A stretch of 64,000 nucleotides of DNA from Anniella stebbinsi (taxonomy: Eukaryota; Chordata; Lepidosauria; Squamata; Anniellidae), in the NCBI GenBank assembly GCA_029215795.1, contig JARDYH010000004.1, forward strand, positions 211,956,517 through 212,020,516, in the 5' to 3' direction. The notes beneath the pieces were generated by a model. It was not told the origin of the DNA. It worked only from the letters and a program-made list of their open reading frames with translations, and did no database searches. The position numbers and the translations under genes were made by a program. Positions 35,390-44,960 of the stretch are shown piece by piece (positions within the stretch are counted from its first letter, which is position 1; every line of letters starts with the position of its first letter).

Positions 35390-35470
35390 GATGTTTTTAA
35401 TGTTGTATTTTTTTTCTTGCTTTTAAGATTTTAACTGTTGTGATTTTTGTGTTTTATGTTGTTGCTGTTC

Positions 35471-35498
35471 CCCGCCTCGATCCGAAGGGAGAGGCGGG
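35471..35498 (+). other. LINE 3' hairpin
   Basis: CCCGCCTC and GAGGCGGG form an 8-bp stem around a 12-nt loop just before the (ATT)n tail. The same hairpin is kept at 11572-11590, near 37610-37645 and at 54977-55003. Such 3' structures are recognised by the reverse transcriptase in L2-type LINEs, so selection on it is plausible. Confidence 0.85.
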
Positions 35499-35556
35499 CT
35501 ACAAATAAATATTATTATTATTATTATTATATTATTATTATTATTATTATATTAAT

Positions 35557-35649
35557 TGCATGCATACAAATGACACCTGCTGAAATCCCTTTTCTATACA
35601 ACTGTTAAGGATACAGGAGCCCTGTCCTCCTTTTCATATGATCACCCTA
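35557..35649. mobile_element. Half of a TAGGGTGACC-family hAT MITE
   Basis: GCATGCATACAAATGACACC through TCATATGATCACCCTA is the right arm of the family. The left arm is absent and the LINE's (ATT)n tail abuts it. Either the LINE inserted into the MITE and the other half was lost, or the MITE was truncated. Confidence 0.75.
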
Positions 35650-35851
35650 GATCCGATAAACTGAAGGAAGGAACTTAACATGCATTTTACTAAACCAAGG
35701 CAATTACAAATGATGATGTTAAATTAGTTTTGCAGATGTATTGAAGTTTAATGATTAATGAAAAGTACAGCCCTGGCTGTGTTTTGTGTTATTTTTCTTC
35801 TAGTCAGCTGCAACTGCTAGTCACTATTAGGGGAGGGATATGGATGGATGG

Positions 35852-35853
<2 letters not shown>

Positions 35854-35884
<31 letters not shown>
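35854..35884. repeat. (GT)n microsatellite
   Basis: About fifteen GT units. GAGAGAGAGA follows near 35926. Confidence 0.96.
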
Positions 35885-35886
<2 letters not shown>

Positions 35887-35944
35887 GACTGAGGCATGTA
35901 GATGGTGTGTGTGTGAATGAGATCTGAGAGAGAGAGAAACAGAA

Positions 35945-36103
35945 AGATTGTGGGGGTGTCTCTCACTTCTGCCTTATAGTGGTATTGACATGCACTGATA
36001 ACTGTTGGGGCACAATCCACATTCTATATACCACTGTCATAATGTTATACCCTGCCTTTTATTCCACTTTCATAATGATTTTACACAAATTGTAGATCTG
36101 GCC
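35945..36103. mobile_element. Diverged partial copy of the 23022 MITE
   Basis: GCCTTATAGTGGTATTGACATG, GATAACTGTTGGGGC, TATATACCACT and TGTAGATCTGGCC match the interior and right arm of 23022-23253. The left arm is missing. Confidence 0.6.
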
Positions 36104-36109
36104 TCTGTG

Positions 36110-36205
36110 TCTATGAAAAAGAGTGAGGGCTGGTTGGCCACTGTGTGAACAGAGTGCTGGATTAGATGGACTGTTGGTTTGATCCAGGATAGCTTTTCTG
36201 TTTTT
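36110..36205 (+). mobile_element. CR1/L3-like LINE 3' end fragment
   Basis: GGCTGGTTGGCCACTGTGTG, AACAGAGTGCTGGATTAGATGG and TTTGATCCAGGATAGC match the 3' end that also occurs at 40594-40672. Very short, non-coding. Confidence 0.6.
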
Positions 36206-37090
36206 CTTATCCAACTTGCTTCAACCAATAAATCAAATATCAAAACAAGTCATAAAATTACTATTTAGTGACTACTCCGCATGCAAGCCAACAACTTAGG
36301 CTACATCTCTTGACCATATAAATATGTGTCGTCCCCCCCCCCCTTAAAATTCTGAAAACATGGTGTCAGCTTCAAGATATGTAAACCCACAAAATCTACA
36401 CACGTGTTTTAAGTAACACAGAATACAATCTAAATGAAGCTTCCCACTTTAAAAAAATCATTAAGCTGTGTAAAACATTGATTTAGTCTTCAGTGTTTTA
36501 AGCACAGATGGGTAACACATGCCCCTCCCCACCTTCATCAGGTTGGCTAAAAAATTAGCTGGGTTTAGCTTAGGGTTTTTTTGCAATTCTAAAAGTGCTT
36601 CCAGAGTAACGAGACCATTTGTTCTTCTCTGCAGCCTGAAGCAATTATAGAATTCATCACAGTACTGTTACATGCATTCCTATCTTCCTCCAAACCTGTA
36701 CGTATGTTGATGCTGCAGCACCATTTGCAGATGTTTCCTAGGTAACTAAACTAGCTAAAAGATTGGTCAACTCAAACCTTGACCCTTTCTTTCCCGCTAA
36801 ACATTCATTGATTTTCACCTTTTCAATCTGGTACCTTGTTCATGAAAATGGTAGTGTCCTACATTCTATTGCAGCAGTGCTCTTACAAGCTCAAGGGTTA
36901 CTGCTGTGAAATGCTACATTGTATTTGTATATGATGCTAATGGTCTCTAGAATGTTCCTGTTCACATCAGTTCCATTGGATTCAAGCTGCTCTTCATTAA
37001 AGCTGGTAGATGGAACTTTTTCATCCACTTTTCCCCTTGTTGATATATAATTTTCATTGCATTATAGATTTAAAATCTTATTGATAATAT
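36206..37090. other. Unique sequence
   Basis: A C-run lies near 36333-36343. No gene or element recognised. Confidence 0.4.
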
Positions 37091-37096
37091 TATTCT

Positions 37097-37313
37097 GGGC
37101 CTGTTCAGATGACACCTTAAACCCTGCTGGGTGTGTCTTGTGCAAAGCATCTTGCTCAATCCTGCTCACTCACTAACCATGCTCAGACCATCTGCAACAG
37201 GGTTAGTGGTTCTAACCATGTGGTGTGCAACAGCATGGCTTGGGGTTAATGCTAACACCACATAACCACAGTTTCACTAACCATAGAGCCTAAGGTGTTG
37301 TCTGAACAGGCCC
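37097..37313. mobile_element. MITE, possibly PIF/Harbinger-like
   Basis: The ends GGGCCTGTTCAGATGACACC and GGTGTTGTCTGAACAGGCCC are inverted. The trinucleotide TCT flanks both sides (37094-37096 and 37314-37316). A GGGCC-type terminus with a 3-bp duplication is typical of PIF/Harbinger, though its usual target is TWA. 217 bp, non-coding, with ACCATG/CTAACC words inverted inside. Confidence 0.65.
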
Positions 37314-37396
37314 TCTGTGACTCAGATGTGAACCCATTTCCCTTTTTGATAAAGTTGGACAATTATGCATAATGTAGAGAATGTGAATGGGTAGAA

Positions 37397-37556
37397 TGTT
37401 TTCTCCCTGTTATATAATACTAAAGCCATCCAATGAAACTGAATGGTGGGACATTCAAGCTGGAAAATAAAAAGTACTTTGTCACACAGTGCATAATTAA
37501 ACTATGCAATTTACTACCACAAGATGTGTTGATGGACACCAACTTAGATGGCTTCA
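37397..37556 (+). mobile_element. CR1/L3-like LINE 3' region, left part (split)
   Basis: Contains TGGTGGGACATTCAAGCTGG and GTGTTGATGGACACCAACTTA, ending GATGGCTTCAAA. Joined to 40462 (GGGGATTAGACAAATTTAAC) it makes the continuous order usual for this LINE 3' region, so the intervening 2.9 kb is an insertion. Confidence 0.7.
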
Positions 37557-37596
<40 letters not shown>

Positions 37597-38003
37597 TAAT
37601 AACAATAATTTCTTACCCACCTCTCCCTCTGGATTGAGGCAGGGTACAACAAAAAATACAAAACACCATAAAATACATATAATTAATTAAAGCATGTAAA
37701 ATGAATACATTATTAAAAAGCATCTTAAAATTCAACTTAGTAGGCCTGCCAGAAGAGATCAGTCTTTATGGCTTGCTTAAATTCCAGGAGATTGTTAAGA
37801 TGACGAATCTCTCCTGGCAGGCCATTCCACAGTCTGGAAGTGGCAGAAGAGAAGATCCTCTGGGTAACAGTTGTCAGCCTAGTTTTTGCTGACTGGAGTA
37901 ATTTTTTCCCAGACGACCTGAGTGTGTGGGGCGGATTGTATGGGAGAAGGCGATCCCGCAGGTAACTTGGACCCAAACCACATAGGGCTTTAAAGGTAAT
38001 AAC

Positions 38004-38852
38004 TAGGGGTGTGCACTGGATCGGGTCTGATCCACGATCCGGATCCGATCCAGGGGAAATCGGATACAATTATTTGATTTCCAATCACCCCGCTGGATTG
38101 TTCGATCCAATCCGATCTGACCTGGAAAGGACCCAATCCAGATCGGATGGATTGGAGGATCGGCAGGTACCTGCTGGCGCCCACCGCCGCTTCCATCGGT
38201 GGGCACCAGCGGGCTCCCGCCAATGGAAGCTGACAACGGTGGCAGGGAGCTTACCTTCCAGGGCCATCTGCTCCCCTCCGCTGCTGGTCGCTACTGCGAG
38301 CAGGCTTCGCAGCCTGCCCCTAGCTAGCGCGCCAGGTGATGTCATCACTTGGCGTGCTACTCAGGAGCAGGCCGTGAAGCCAGCTCGCAGTAGCGGCCAG
38401 CGGCGGAGGGGAGCGGACATCCCCCAAAGGTAAGCAGGGGGGAGGGGGCCCACAGCCCACTTACCTTCTGGGGCCATCTGCTCCCGTCTTCCGCTGGCCG
38501 CTATCGTGAGCAGGCTTCGCGGCCTGCCCCTAGCTAGCATGCCAGGTGATGTGATCACCTGGCGTGCTACTCAAGAGCAGGTCGCGAAGCCAGTTCGCAG
38601 TAGTGGCCAGCGGCGGAGGGGAGCGGACGTCCCACAAAGGTAAGCAGGGGGAGGGGGAGGAGGGCCCACGGCAAGTCTATGGGGAAAACAAAAATGGTGG
38701 TTGATCCAAAAATCGGATGTCCGAGTTTTGGATCGGGATCAGACCTGATCTGATCCAGGGGGCCTCCAATTTTGTCCTGAACGATCCAGGACAATCTCGG
38801 AGGTCCCGATCCGGGTCCCGATCTGATTCGAGGGGGTCCGTGCACACCCCTA
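38004..38852. mobile_element. 849-bp non-autonomous hAT element, ATCCG iterons
   Basis: Ends are TAGGGGTGTGCAC and GTGCACACCCCTA, a perfect 13-bp inverted repeat. The octamer GTAATAAC flanks both sides (37996-38003 and 38853-38860). The homologous site in the plus-strand LINE (35107-35122, GTTGGTTGTTACCTTT) shows the uninterrupted sequence. Both subterminal regions are rich in ATCCG/CGGAT. The middle holds two GC-rich 185-bp hairpins. No transposase frame, so it relies on an enzyme in trans. Confidence 0.93.
38250..38644. repeat. Two 185-bp hairpin units inside the hAT element
   Basis: Unit 1 is 38250-38434 and unit 2 is 38460-38644, both starting CTTACC and ending GGTAAG. Within each, CCCCTCCGCTGCTGGTCGCT is answered by AGCGGCCAGCGGCGGAGGGG-type sequence, and GCCAGGTGATG by CATCACTTGGC. 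Each unit is a palindrome and the two are tandem copies that differ by scattered bases. Confidence 0.85.
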
Positions 38853-40461
38853 GTAATAACCAACACCTTATATTTTGCCTGGAAACTAATTGGCAGCAAG
38901 TGGAGGGATTTTAAACCTGGTGAAATATGGTCATCCCGAGGTCTACTGGTGACCAACCTGCTGCCGTATTTTGAACTAGCTGCAGTTTCCAAACTAGGCA
39001 CAATGGTAGCGCTATGTACAGCACATTGCAGAAGTCGAGCCTCGAAGTTACCAGCATGTGCACTACCATCTTTGGGTCATCCAACTCTAGGAAGGGGTGT
39101 AGCTGGCTTATCAGCTGAAGCTGATACTAGACACTCCTGCCCATCACATCTATCGGAGCTGTCATTTGGAGCGACAGATCCAGGAGTACCCCAAAGCTCC
39201 GAACACAGTCTTTCAGGGGGAGTGTAACCCCATCCAGAACTGGTTGACACACCTCCAAATCCAGGTTGGGGCCTTTGACATTAAGCACCTCCATCTTGTT
39301 TGGATTCAGCTTCAGTTTGTTTTCCCTCATCCAGCCCCATTACCGCCTCCAAGCATTCATTCAGAGAAGACACACTATCCTTAGCTGACACTGTTGTTGA
39401 AGGCATAGAGAAATATATCTGGTTGTCATCAGCATACTGATAGCTCCCCGCTCCATGCCTCTGGATGATCTCTCCCAGCAGTTTCATGTAGATGTTAAAC
39501 AGCATTGGGGATAGGATGGTGCCTTGTGGTACACCATTCAACAGCTCCGTCTTTGAGGAGCAGCTATCTCCAAGCATCAACATCTGGAACCTGCCTGAGA
39601 GATAGGACCAGAACCACTGAACCACAGTGCCCCCGATTCCCAATCCAGAAGGATACCATGGTCGATGGTATCAAAAGCTGCTGAAAGATCCAGAAGTACC
39701 AACAGGGACACACTCTCCTGTCAATATTCAGGTGTAGATCATCCACTAAGGTGACCATACCAGTCTCAAATCCGCATCCTGCTCTGTATCCGGTTTGAAA
39801 TGGGTCTAGAAAATCTGTATGATCCAAAACTGCTTGGAGTTGGAAGGCAATTGTCCTCTCAATCACCTTGCCCAAAAATGGAAGGTTTTTATACTGATCT
39901 GTAGTTATTAAGGTCCAGGGGGTCTAGGGAGGGCTTTTTTAGAAGTGGTCATACTACTACTTCTTTTAAATATGTTGGAAAACTCCCCTCCTTGGGAGAT
40001 GCATTAATAATATGTTGTAGATGTAAGCTAACTTTATCTCCTTCCTGGGTGACCAGCCAAGAAGGACAGGGATCGAGAGGGCAAGTTGTCATCCTCACTC
40101 ATCCAAGCAGCTTGCCCATGTCCTCGGTTCTCACCGACTGAAACTGATCCAGTGTAATTTCACTCACAGAGTTGCTGGACACTGCACTGTCAGCTTCTGC
40201 TATAATGACGGTATGTAAGTTAACTCTTATCCGAGAGATTTTATCTGTGAAATAATCGTTAAAGGCATCACAGCGAACTACCAAAGGCTCTAAGATCGGG
40301 TTCAGGAGGGAAGGTGTCTGCTGGATGTGACTTCACATACACAATGTGTGCAGAGTAGAAAGCTTTCTTCACTGCACATATTGCCACCCCATAGAAACGA
40401 AGATGTTCTCTATGTCGTGTCTTGTCGGATATAAGCCATCGGCACTCCAGTCACCGTCCTA

Positions 40462-40672
40462 ATGGGGATTAGACAAATTTAACAAGGGGAAGGCCATCAG
40501 TGCTAACTACTCATGATTGCTATAAATTACCAGTTCTTGGGGATAACAGTAGAAGAGGGAATATTGCCCTCATGTCCTATGGTTTCCTATAGATATCTGG
40601 TTGGCCACTGTGGAAACAGGATGTTTGACTTTATAGGCATTTGGTCTCACCTAGCAAGGCTTTTAAGTTCTG
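40462..40672 (+). mobile_element. CR1/L3-like LINE 3' region, right part (split)
   Basis: GGGGATTAGACAAATTTAAC, AAGGCCATCAGTGCTAACTA, CTGGTTGGCCACTGTGGAAA then GGCATTTGGTCTCACCTAGC. This continues the left part at 37397-37556 and ends near TTTTAAGTTCTG. Confidence 0.7.
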
Positions 40673-41310
40673 AGCCTGTTGAACCAGGGCCCCTTGAGCC
40701 AGGGACCTCAGAATTGGGATTTCAAGCATAAGTAACCTTTAAGCCTTGAGGAACTTCAAGTTGCTCACTTGAAGCTGTCCGAAGCAACTCTGGCCTGTCT
40801 TGCTGTGACATTGTGCCTCATAGGCTGGTCAAGGTCAGGACAGAACAAGTCGCTTCTAAGTTCTGCAGAATTTGAAATAAGGAATACATTTTATTCAGAA
40901 TTTTCAGGTGCTCAACAAAATTTCAGTGAAGCCAGTGAATAGGCCGTCTGTGCATTTTTCACATATTGAGTACACTGCATCATGGGTTATGTAGTGTTCA
41001 CAGTAGAGTAGTGTAGAGGCAGAAGTTTAAGCCTTGTCCAGCCCAAAGCTTAATTCATTTCTCATTCCTGGGCATATAAGACTCATGATGAGAGGGGTTG
41101 GAAGGAGTGGAGTTATTCCTGGGTTTATTGCTTCAACAAGTAACTGTCAAACAGCTGAACTGTGTACAGTGTATCTCTTGTCACATATGTACCTTGCAAG
41201 AGGCTGTTGTAAGCTTACCTTAACCATGAAATTCCATTAACAGAAAGTCTTCTCTTTCACATGCTCATGATTACAATAGAATATGCTTTGCTATAGAGAA
41301 TATAGAATCT
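40673..41310. other. Unique sequence
   Basis: No recognised gene or transposon. Confidence 0.4.
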
Positions 41311-41314
41311 TGAT

Positions 41315-41716
41315 GTTAGAAGACATATAACTATCAGCTGGTCTCCTAGCAGGAAATGCTTGACTGCAAAATTAACTCAAGTTTGTGAGCCATATAAGAG
41401 GCAACTTGTAAGATGCACTGTCCAAATGTTAGTTAAGCCAAGCATATCCGTGGACAGCACAAGCTAGCTGTCCACGAGGGAAAATAGAACTTCATGACTG
41501 GCTGAAGCATAACCTGATGTTGTTGTTTTTAAAAAACCTTATGCTTAGTTACTGATGCAAGATCTCTGATTGGTACCCAAATAATGTATAAAAGTTCCAA
41601 GTTCAGGTGTGCTATTCAGATTCAGACCCAGGTCTGGATTCTCCCACAGCTGTGGTTTCTCTCTCAATAAACAGAGCTGTATCCTGATGGCTTTGAGAAC
41701 GTTTCTTCTCTGACAG
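41315..41716 (+). mobile_element. Possible solo LTR
   Basis: Candidate ends TGTTAGAAGA and TTCTCTGACA are inverted. A TATA box (GTATAAAAG) lies at about 41587-41595. A polyadenylation signal AATAAA is near 41667, followed by a short U5-like tail ending CA. The spacing fits U3-R-U5 of a retrovirus-like or other LTR element. The flanking pentamers CTTGA and GTAGA agree poorly, so the start is uncertain. No internal genes are present. Confidence 0.45.
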
Positions 41717-41975
41717 TAGATAGTAAAACATTTTCAAAAGGCCTTGATGCATAAGGTGATTTGATAACATATCAAGAGAGATTTGATGAGATAACTGGAG
41801 CCAGTTTGGTGTGAAAGGGATAAAATATTACACTAATGCATAATATGAATGGATGAAATTTACAGTATTTGATACAACATAATGAGAATCAGGTAAACCA
41901 CGTTACATAAAGCTTGATAATGTCAACATGAAAATAATGAAACCTAACTTACTTCTGCAGCTAGACAGCTGTCTT

Positions 41976-42071
41976 TCAGGTTTGTTTTAAGGTGGATTCT
42001 TGCATTCAGCAGGGGGTTGGACTCGATAGCCATATAGGCCCCGTCCAACTCTACTATTCTATGATTCTATG
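41976..42071 (+). mobile_element. CR1 LINE 3' end
   Basis: GGTGGATTCTTGCATTCAGC, AGGGGGTTGGACTCGATAGC, CCAACTCTACTATTCTATG then ATTCTATG: the standard CR1 terminus with its octamer repeat. Only about 95 bp remain. Confidence 0.92.
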
Positions 42072-42293
42072 AATGTGTAACAACTTCTATTTTGCTTTAC
42101 TGAAACTGTAATATTTGATCTCAATTCTACATATCAAGGAATTTGATAGGCATTATAGCAGAAATGTTTGCTATAATGGGGAGGGGGTTAGCTAATGATA
42201 CAGTTCATGCTTTGCATGCAGAATGTTCAAAATCCACGTTAAAATCCCCACCATCTCCTGGTAAGGCAGGACAAAACATCCACCTGAAAACCT

Positions 42294-42853
42294 GGGCCTC
42301 ATCTACACCTAGAGGCCTTTGGGGATGGAGGGGGAGGATCCCGGTCTTTCCTGCTTCCGGGATCGTCCCTCTGCATCTAAATGCCAGCGTGTCATCCTGG
42401 AAGTGAAGAGGGACATTCCTAGCATGGCAGATTTTTTTTTTTTTTTTAATGGAGACACTTGTGCAATTGCGGGGCCCTGATCCAGTGCCTCAGTGAGTTT
42501 AAAAAAAAAATGGAAAAATTTGGTGCCAGAAAACACTGACAGCCATCCTGGGGATGGCAAAAATACTGCTCCCCAACCCCGATGGGCACGGACCCCCCCA
42601 CGCACAGCTCTGTGTCTGTTTGAAGAGCCCAGCTACTCATGGGGAGAAGGGAGGACCTGGGAGCACTCGCTACACAGCCCGCAGTCCTTGGGGTTGTCCT
42701 GGGACTGTGGGAAAAATTGGGAAAATCATGGTCCTGGTTATCCCGGGACAACTGAGAGGTCTTCCCCAGTTGACCCTGGGATCTCCTGTGCATCATTTGG
42801 ATGCACAGGGATGACTTCGAGCTGACCCTGGGGCAAATGGCAGGTGTAGGCCC
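42294..42853. mobile_element. MITE with GGGCCTCATCTACACC ends
   Basis: The left end GGGCCTCATCTACACC and right end GGTGTAGGCCC are inverted. The interior shares CTCCTGTGCATCATTTGGATGC and ATCCTGGGGATGG with the 17178-17622 element. A T-run lies at 42430-42448. Frames of 86-179 codons on both strands cross it and the flank, without any transposase motif. Confidence 0.75.
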
Positions 42854-42854
42854 T

Positions 42855-42941
42855 GGGGAGCTGTTACCAGTTACTGTCGACAATATTGGGTCAGATAGAC
42901 CAATGGTCTGACTTGGTATAAAGCAGCATCCTATGTTCTGA
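42855..42941 (+). mobile_element. LINE 3' end fragment (CR1-like)
   Basis: GGGTCAGATAGACCAATGGTC, TGACTTGGTATAAAGCAGC and ATCCTATGTTCTG match the usual tail of a reptile CR1-like LINE. It abuts the MITE before it. Confidence 0.6.
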
Positions 42942-42944
42942 AGT

Positions 42945-43670
42945 TCCTTTCTAGTGGGGATTCTGGGAGACAGACATCTTCTCATTGGAACACTGGTATC
43001 TACATTTCCCCTAGCTAAATCACTCTACTACTTTTCTCACGCAATCAATGAAAATAAGTATACTATCCAGGCCCGGCCATTTTACCATAGTCCTCACAGT
43101 AGTAGTTTCTCGTATCCGTATATGCTCACATACATGCATTTAAATTTCAATGGAGAGGGGAGAGCCCATTTCTATAGAAACTAATTAATGGGGATTACTT
43201 TCCCAGCTCCCTTAGTAGCCAATGAAGTTTGATTTCTTACTGCCTTGCTCCATAGGTAAAGCATGCCACAGCTGGAAAAGGAGGCTAGGATGTGGTCCTT
43301 AGAGCACTTTCAAAAGTTGTTTTTTCCTCGAAAGCCCTGTTGAAAGCATTGCCTTGCAAGCAAGATGTGATTCATTATTTTGAGCATTGCATCTGTGCTC
43401 TGGGAAGATATTTCACCATTATTCCTTGTTTGCATTTGAGAGGCTGGTCTGCAGGCAGGGGCATAGCAGAAGGTTACAGTCCATCATCATTTGGAGGGAA
43501 TGGATTGGTCCCCTTTAAGAAATTTAATTGGGCAGCTATCAGTGTCATGGTGGCTGAACTGGACATTATCAATACTTCAGAAAGAGCAATTCCACATGAA
43601 AGCACAGCTAGGCATGGCACTGAGCATACAATCAAGAAGGAGCTGTAGCCAATTGCAGTTCCCTGATGAG
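42945..43670. other. Unique sequence
   Basis: Frames of 76-118 codons occur but show no known motif. No element ends seen. Confidence 0.35.
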
Positions 43671-43674
43671 TGTA

Positions 43675-44640
43675 CCTCCATGAAGCACACGTTTACAAAT
43701 ACTTTGATCACATTCGGTGCTCTGCTAATCTCTCACCTTAATTGCTGTAATCTTCTCTCTGGTCTTCTGTTGTCTCACCTTGGTCTCTTCACATGTACCT
43801 AGCACTCTCCTTCCAAAATCATTTACCACTCTGAGATCCCTCCTGGAGTCCCTGCATTGACTTCCTGGCTGCTTCCAGTTCCAGCACAAGCTCTTTGTCC
43901 TTACCTTCAAAACCCTCCACAGCCTTACCACTAGGGATGTCTGGATTTTGTAAAATCCATCCCATGTGTGTTTCATAGATTGTGTGGTGCCATTTGTTCC
44001 AGTGCCCGTTCACAGATGGATTTGATTTTTTCCCCATTACACGGAAATAATACATAAATCATTCTGTAAGAAAGTTGCCAATAATTTACATAATGTATGT
44101 AAGTACATAGCATTAAGTGCATTGTCCCCCATTCAATTCAACTTTTCCCCATGTGTATTTTCCAGCATGGCCTATGGCTCAGGAGAAATGTGCACATTTT
44201 CCTGCAAATAAATCTTGAAATGTTCGGGAAAGTAAAAAATGAATAAATCTGGAATTCCACAGTGGATTCCACAGGTCCAATTCTTAGAATTCCAAACTCA
44301 TTTTAGTCCATCTCAAATTTCTCCAAAATCTCTACTTACCACAACTACCCCTTTTTTCTGTTCTTTTCTATCCTGATACATCCCTTCCAGCTACCTGGGG
44401 TACCCTGCTCTTTCCAAAGACTCCACCCTTTCTCCCTTGCAATTACAGAATATCTGCATGATGCCACCTGTCTTACTTCTGTCAAAATCTTCCAAGAAGC
44501 CCTCGGCTCAACATCTTTGTTTCTATGCTCTACTACAACCTCTCCTACTTTCTCTCTTGTTTACTCTTTGTTAGGTTTCATATTATAAGCTCCTCAGGCA
44601 TGAACCTCTTGTCTTCAACTCTCTAAAGTAACATGCATAC
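43675..44640 (+). pseudogene. LINE C-terminal fragment, interrupted by a hAT MITE
   Basis: Translation near 43830-43930 includes a segment like SLHWLP...F...KLFVLTFKTLHSL, the C-terminal region seen as SLHWLPVSFRVKYKVLVVTFKALHGL in the 32-kb LINE. Coding-like sequence resumes after 44343. Stops and shifts are frequent. It is an old LINE of a related but different family. The MITE at 43932-44334 splits it. Confidence 0.55.
43932..44334. mobile_element. 403-bp hAT element with perfect target duplication
   Basis: Opens TAGGGATGTCTGGATTTTG and closes AAAATCTCTA. The octamer CTTACCAC is identical on both sides (43924-43931 and 44335-44342). Subterminal regions carry AAATCCATC / GGATTT words and AATTTCTCCAAAAT near the right end, the same word seen in the 19135 element. 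No coding capacity. Confidence 0.85.
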
Positions 44641-44659
44641 TGGTGGTTCTATATACATT

Positions 44660-44960
44660 TGGGGTGCTTAACCTGTTTCAACTAGAGGGCCAAATTCTAG
44701 TTCATAGAAGCTGTTGGGGGGCCACATTCCAGTGGTCAATGTGATTGATGGCAAATGGGCAGGGTCAAAAACCCCAAGAGTATTGCAATATTTTACTAAG
44801 CCTTAGCAGAAGCGTGTCAACCTTTCAGAATGGTGGTGGCAGTGGTGGAAACCACACATAAGCTAGAAAACCATAGAGCAATTGGTGATTGGAGGAAAGT
44901 GGGTGGAGCCAGAGGAAGGGAGAGTAGTGGGCAGGTTCTGCATCCCTGATATAAATTTGA
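44660..44960. mobile_element. Probable old inverted-repeat (hAT-like) repeat
   Basis: GGGGTGCTTAACCTGTTTCAAC then GAGGGCCAAATTC on the left and GGTTCTGCATCCCTG on the right form imperfect inverted ends (GGGTGCTTAACC versus the complement of GGTTCTGCATCCC). Diverged; target duplication not identified. Confidence 0.45.

Larger units (their letters stand above)
32070..35556 (+). mobile_element. Near-full-length LINE (L2/CR1-like)
   Basis: Order on the plus strand: two 5' tandem units (32070-32350), a broken endonuclease region (about 32520-33160), an intact reverse-transcriptase frame (to 35389), a short 3' UTR, a GC hairpin (35471-35498) and an (ATT)n tail. This is the architecture of an autonomous non-LTR retrotransposon of the CR1/L2 group. 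The exact 5' end and a target duplication were not found. Five other places in the window carry pieces of the same or a close family (4100, 7773, 11508, 37557-40461, 54936). The 3' tail runs into half of a hAT MITE at 35557. Confidence 0.88.
37557..40461 (-). pseudogene. 5'-truncated LINE copy, interrupted by a hAT element
   Basis: Minus-strand copy of the 32-35.5 kb LINE family, from the (AAT)n tail (37557-37605) and hairpin to a point matching about 33460 of the plus copy. Pieces include RIFSSATSRLWNGLPGEIR, NKLKLNPNKMEVLNVKGPN, GVPQGTILSPMLFNIYM, YADDNQIYFS, AFQLQAVLDHTDFLDPFQTG and CDAFNDYFTDKISRI. They lie in several frames with stops, so no protein is made. YADD survives in sequence. 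Positions 38004-38860 are a later insertion plus its target duplication. The 3' UTR and hairpin are intact in layout. Confidence 0.9.
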
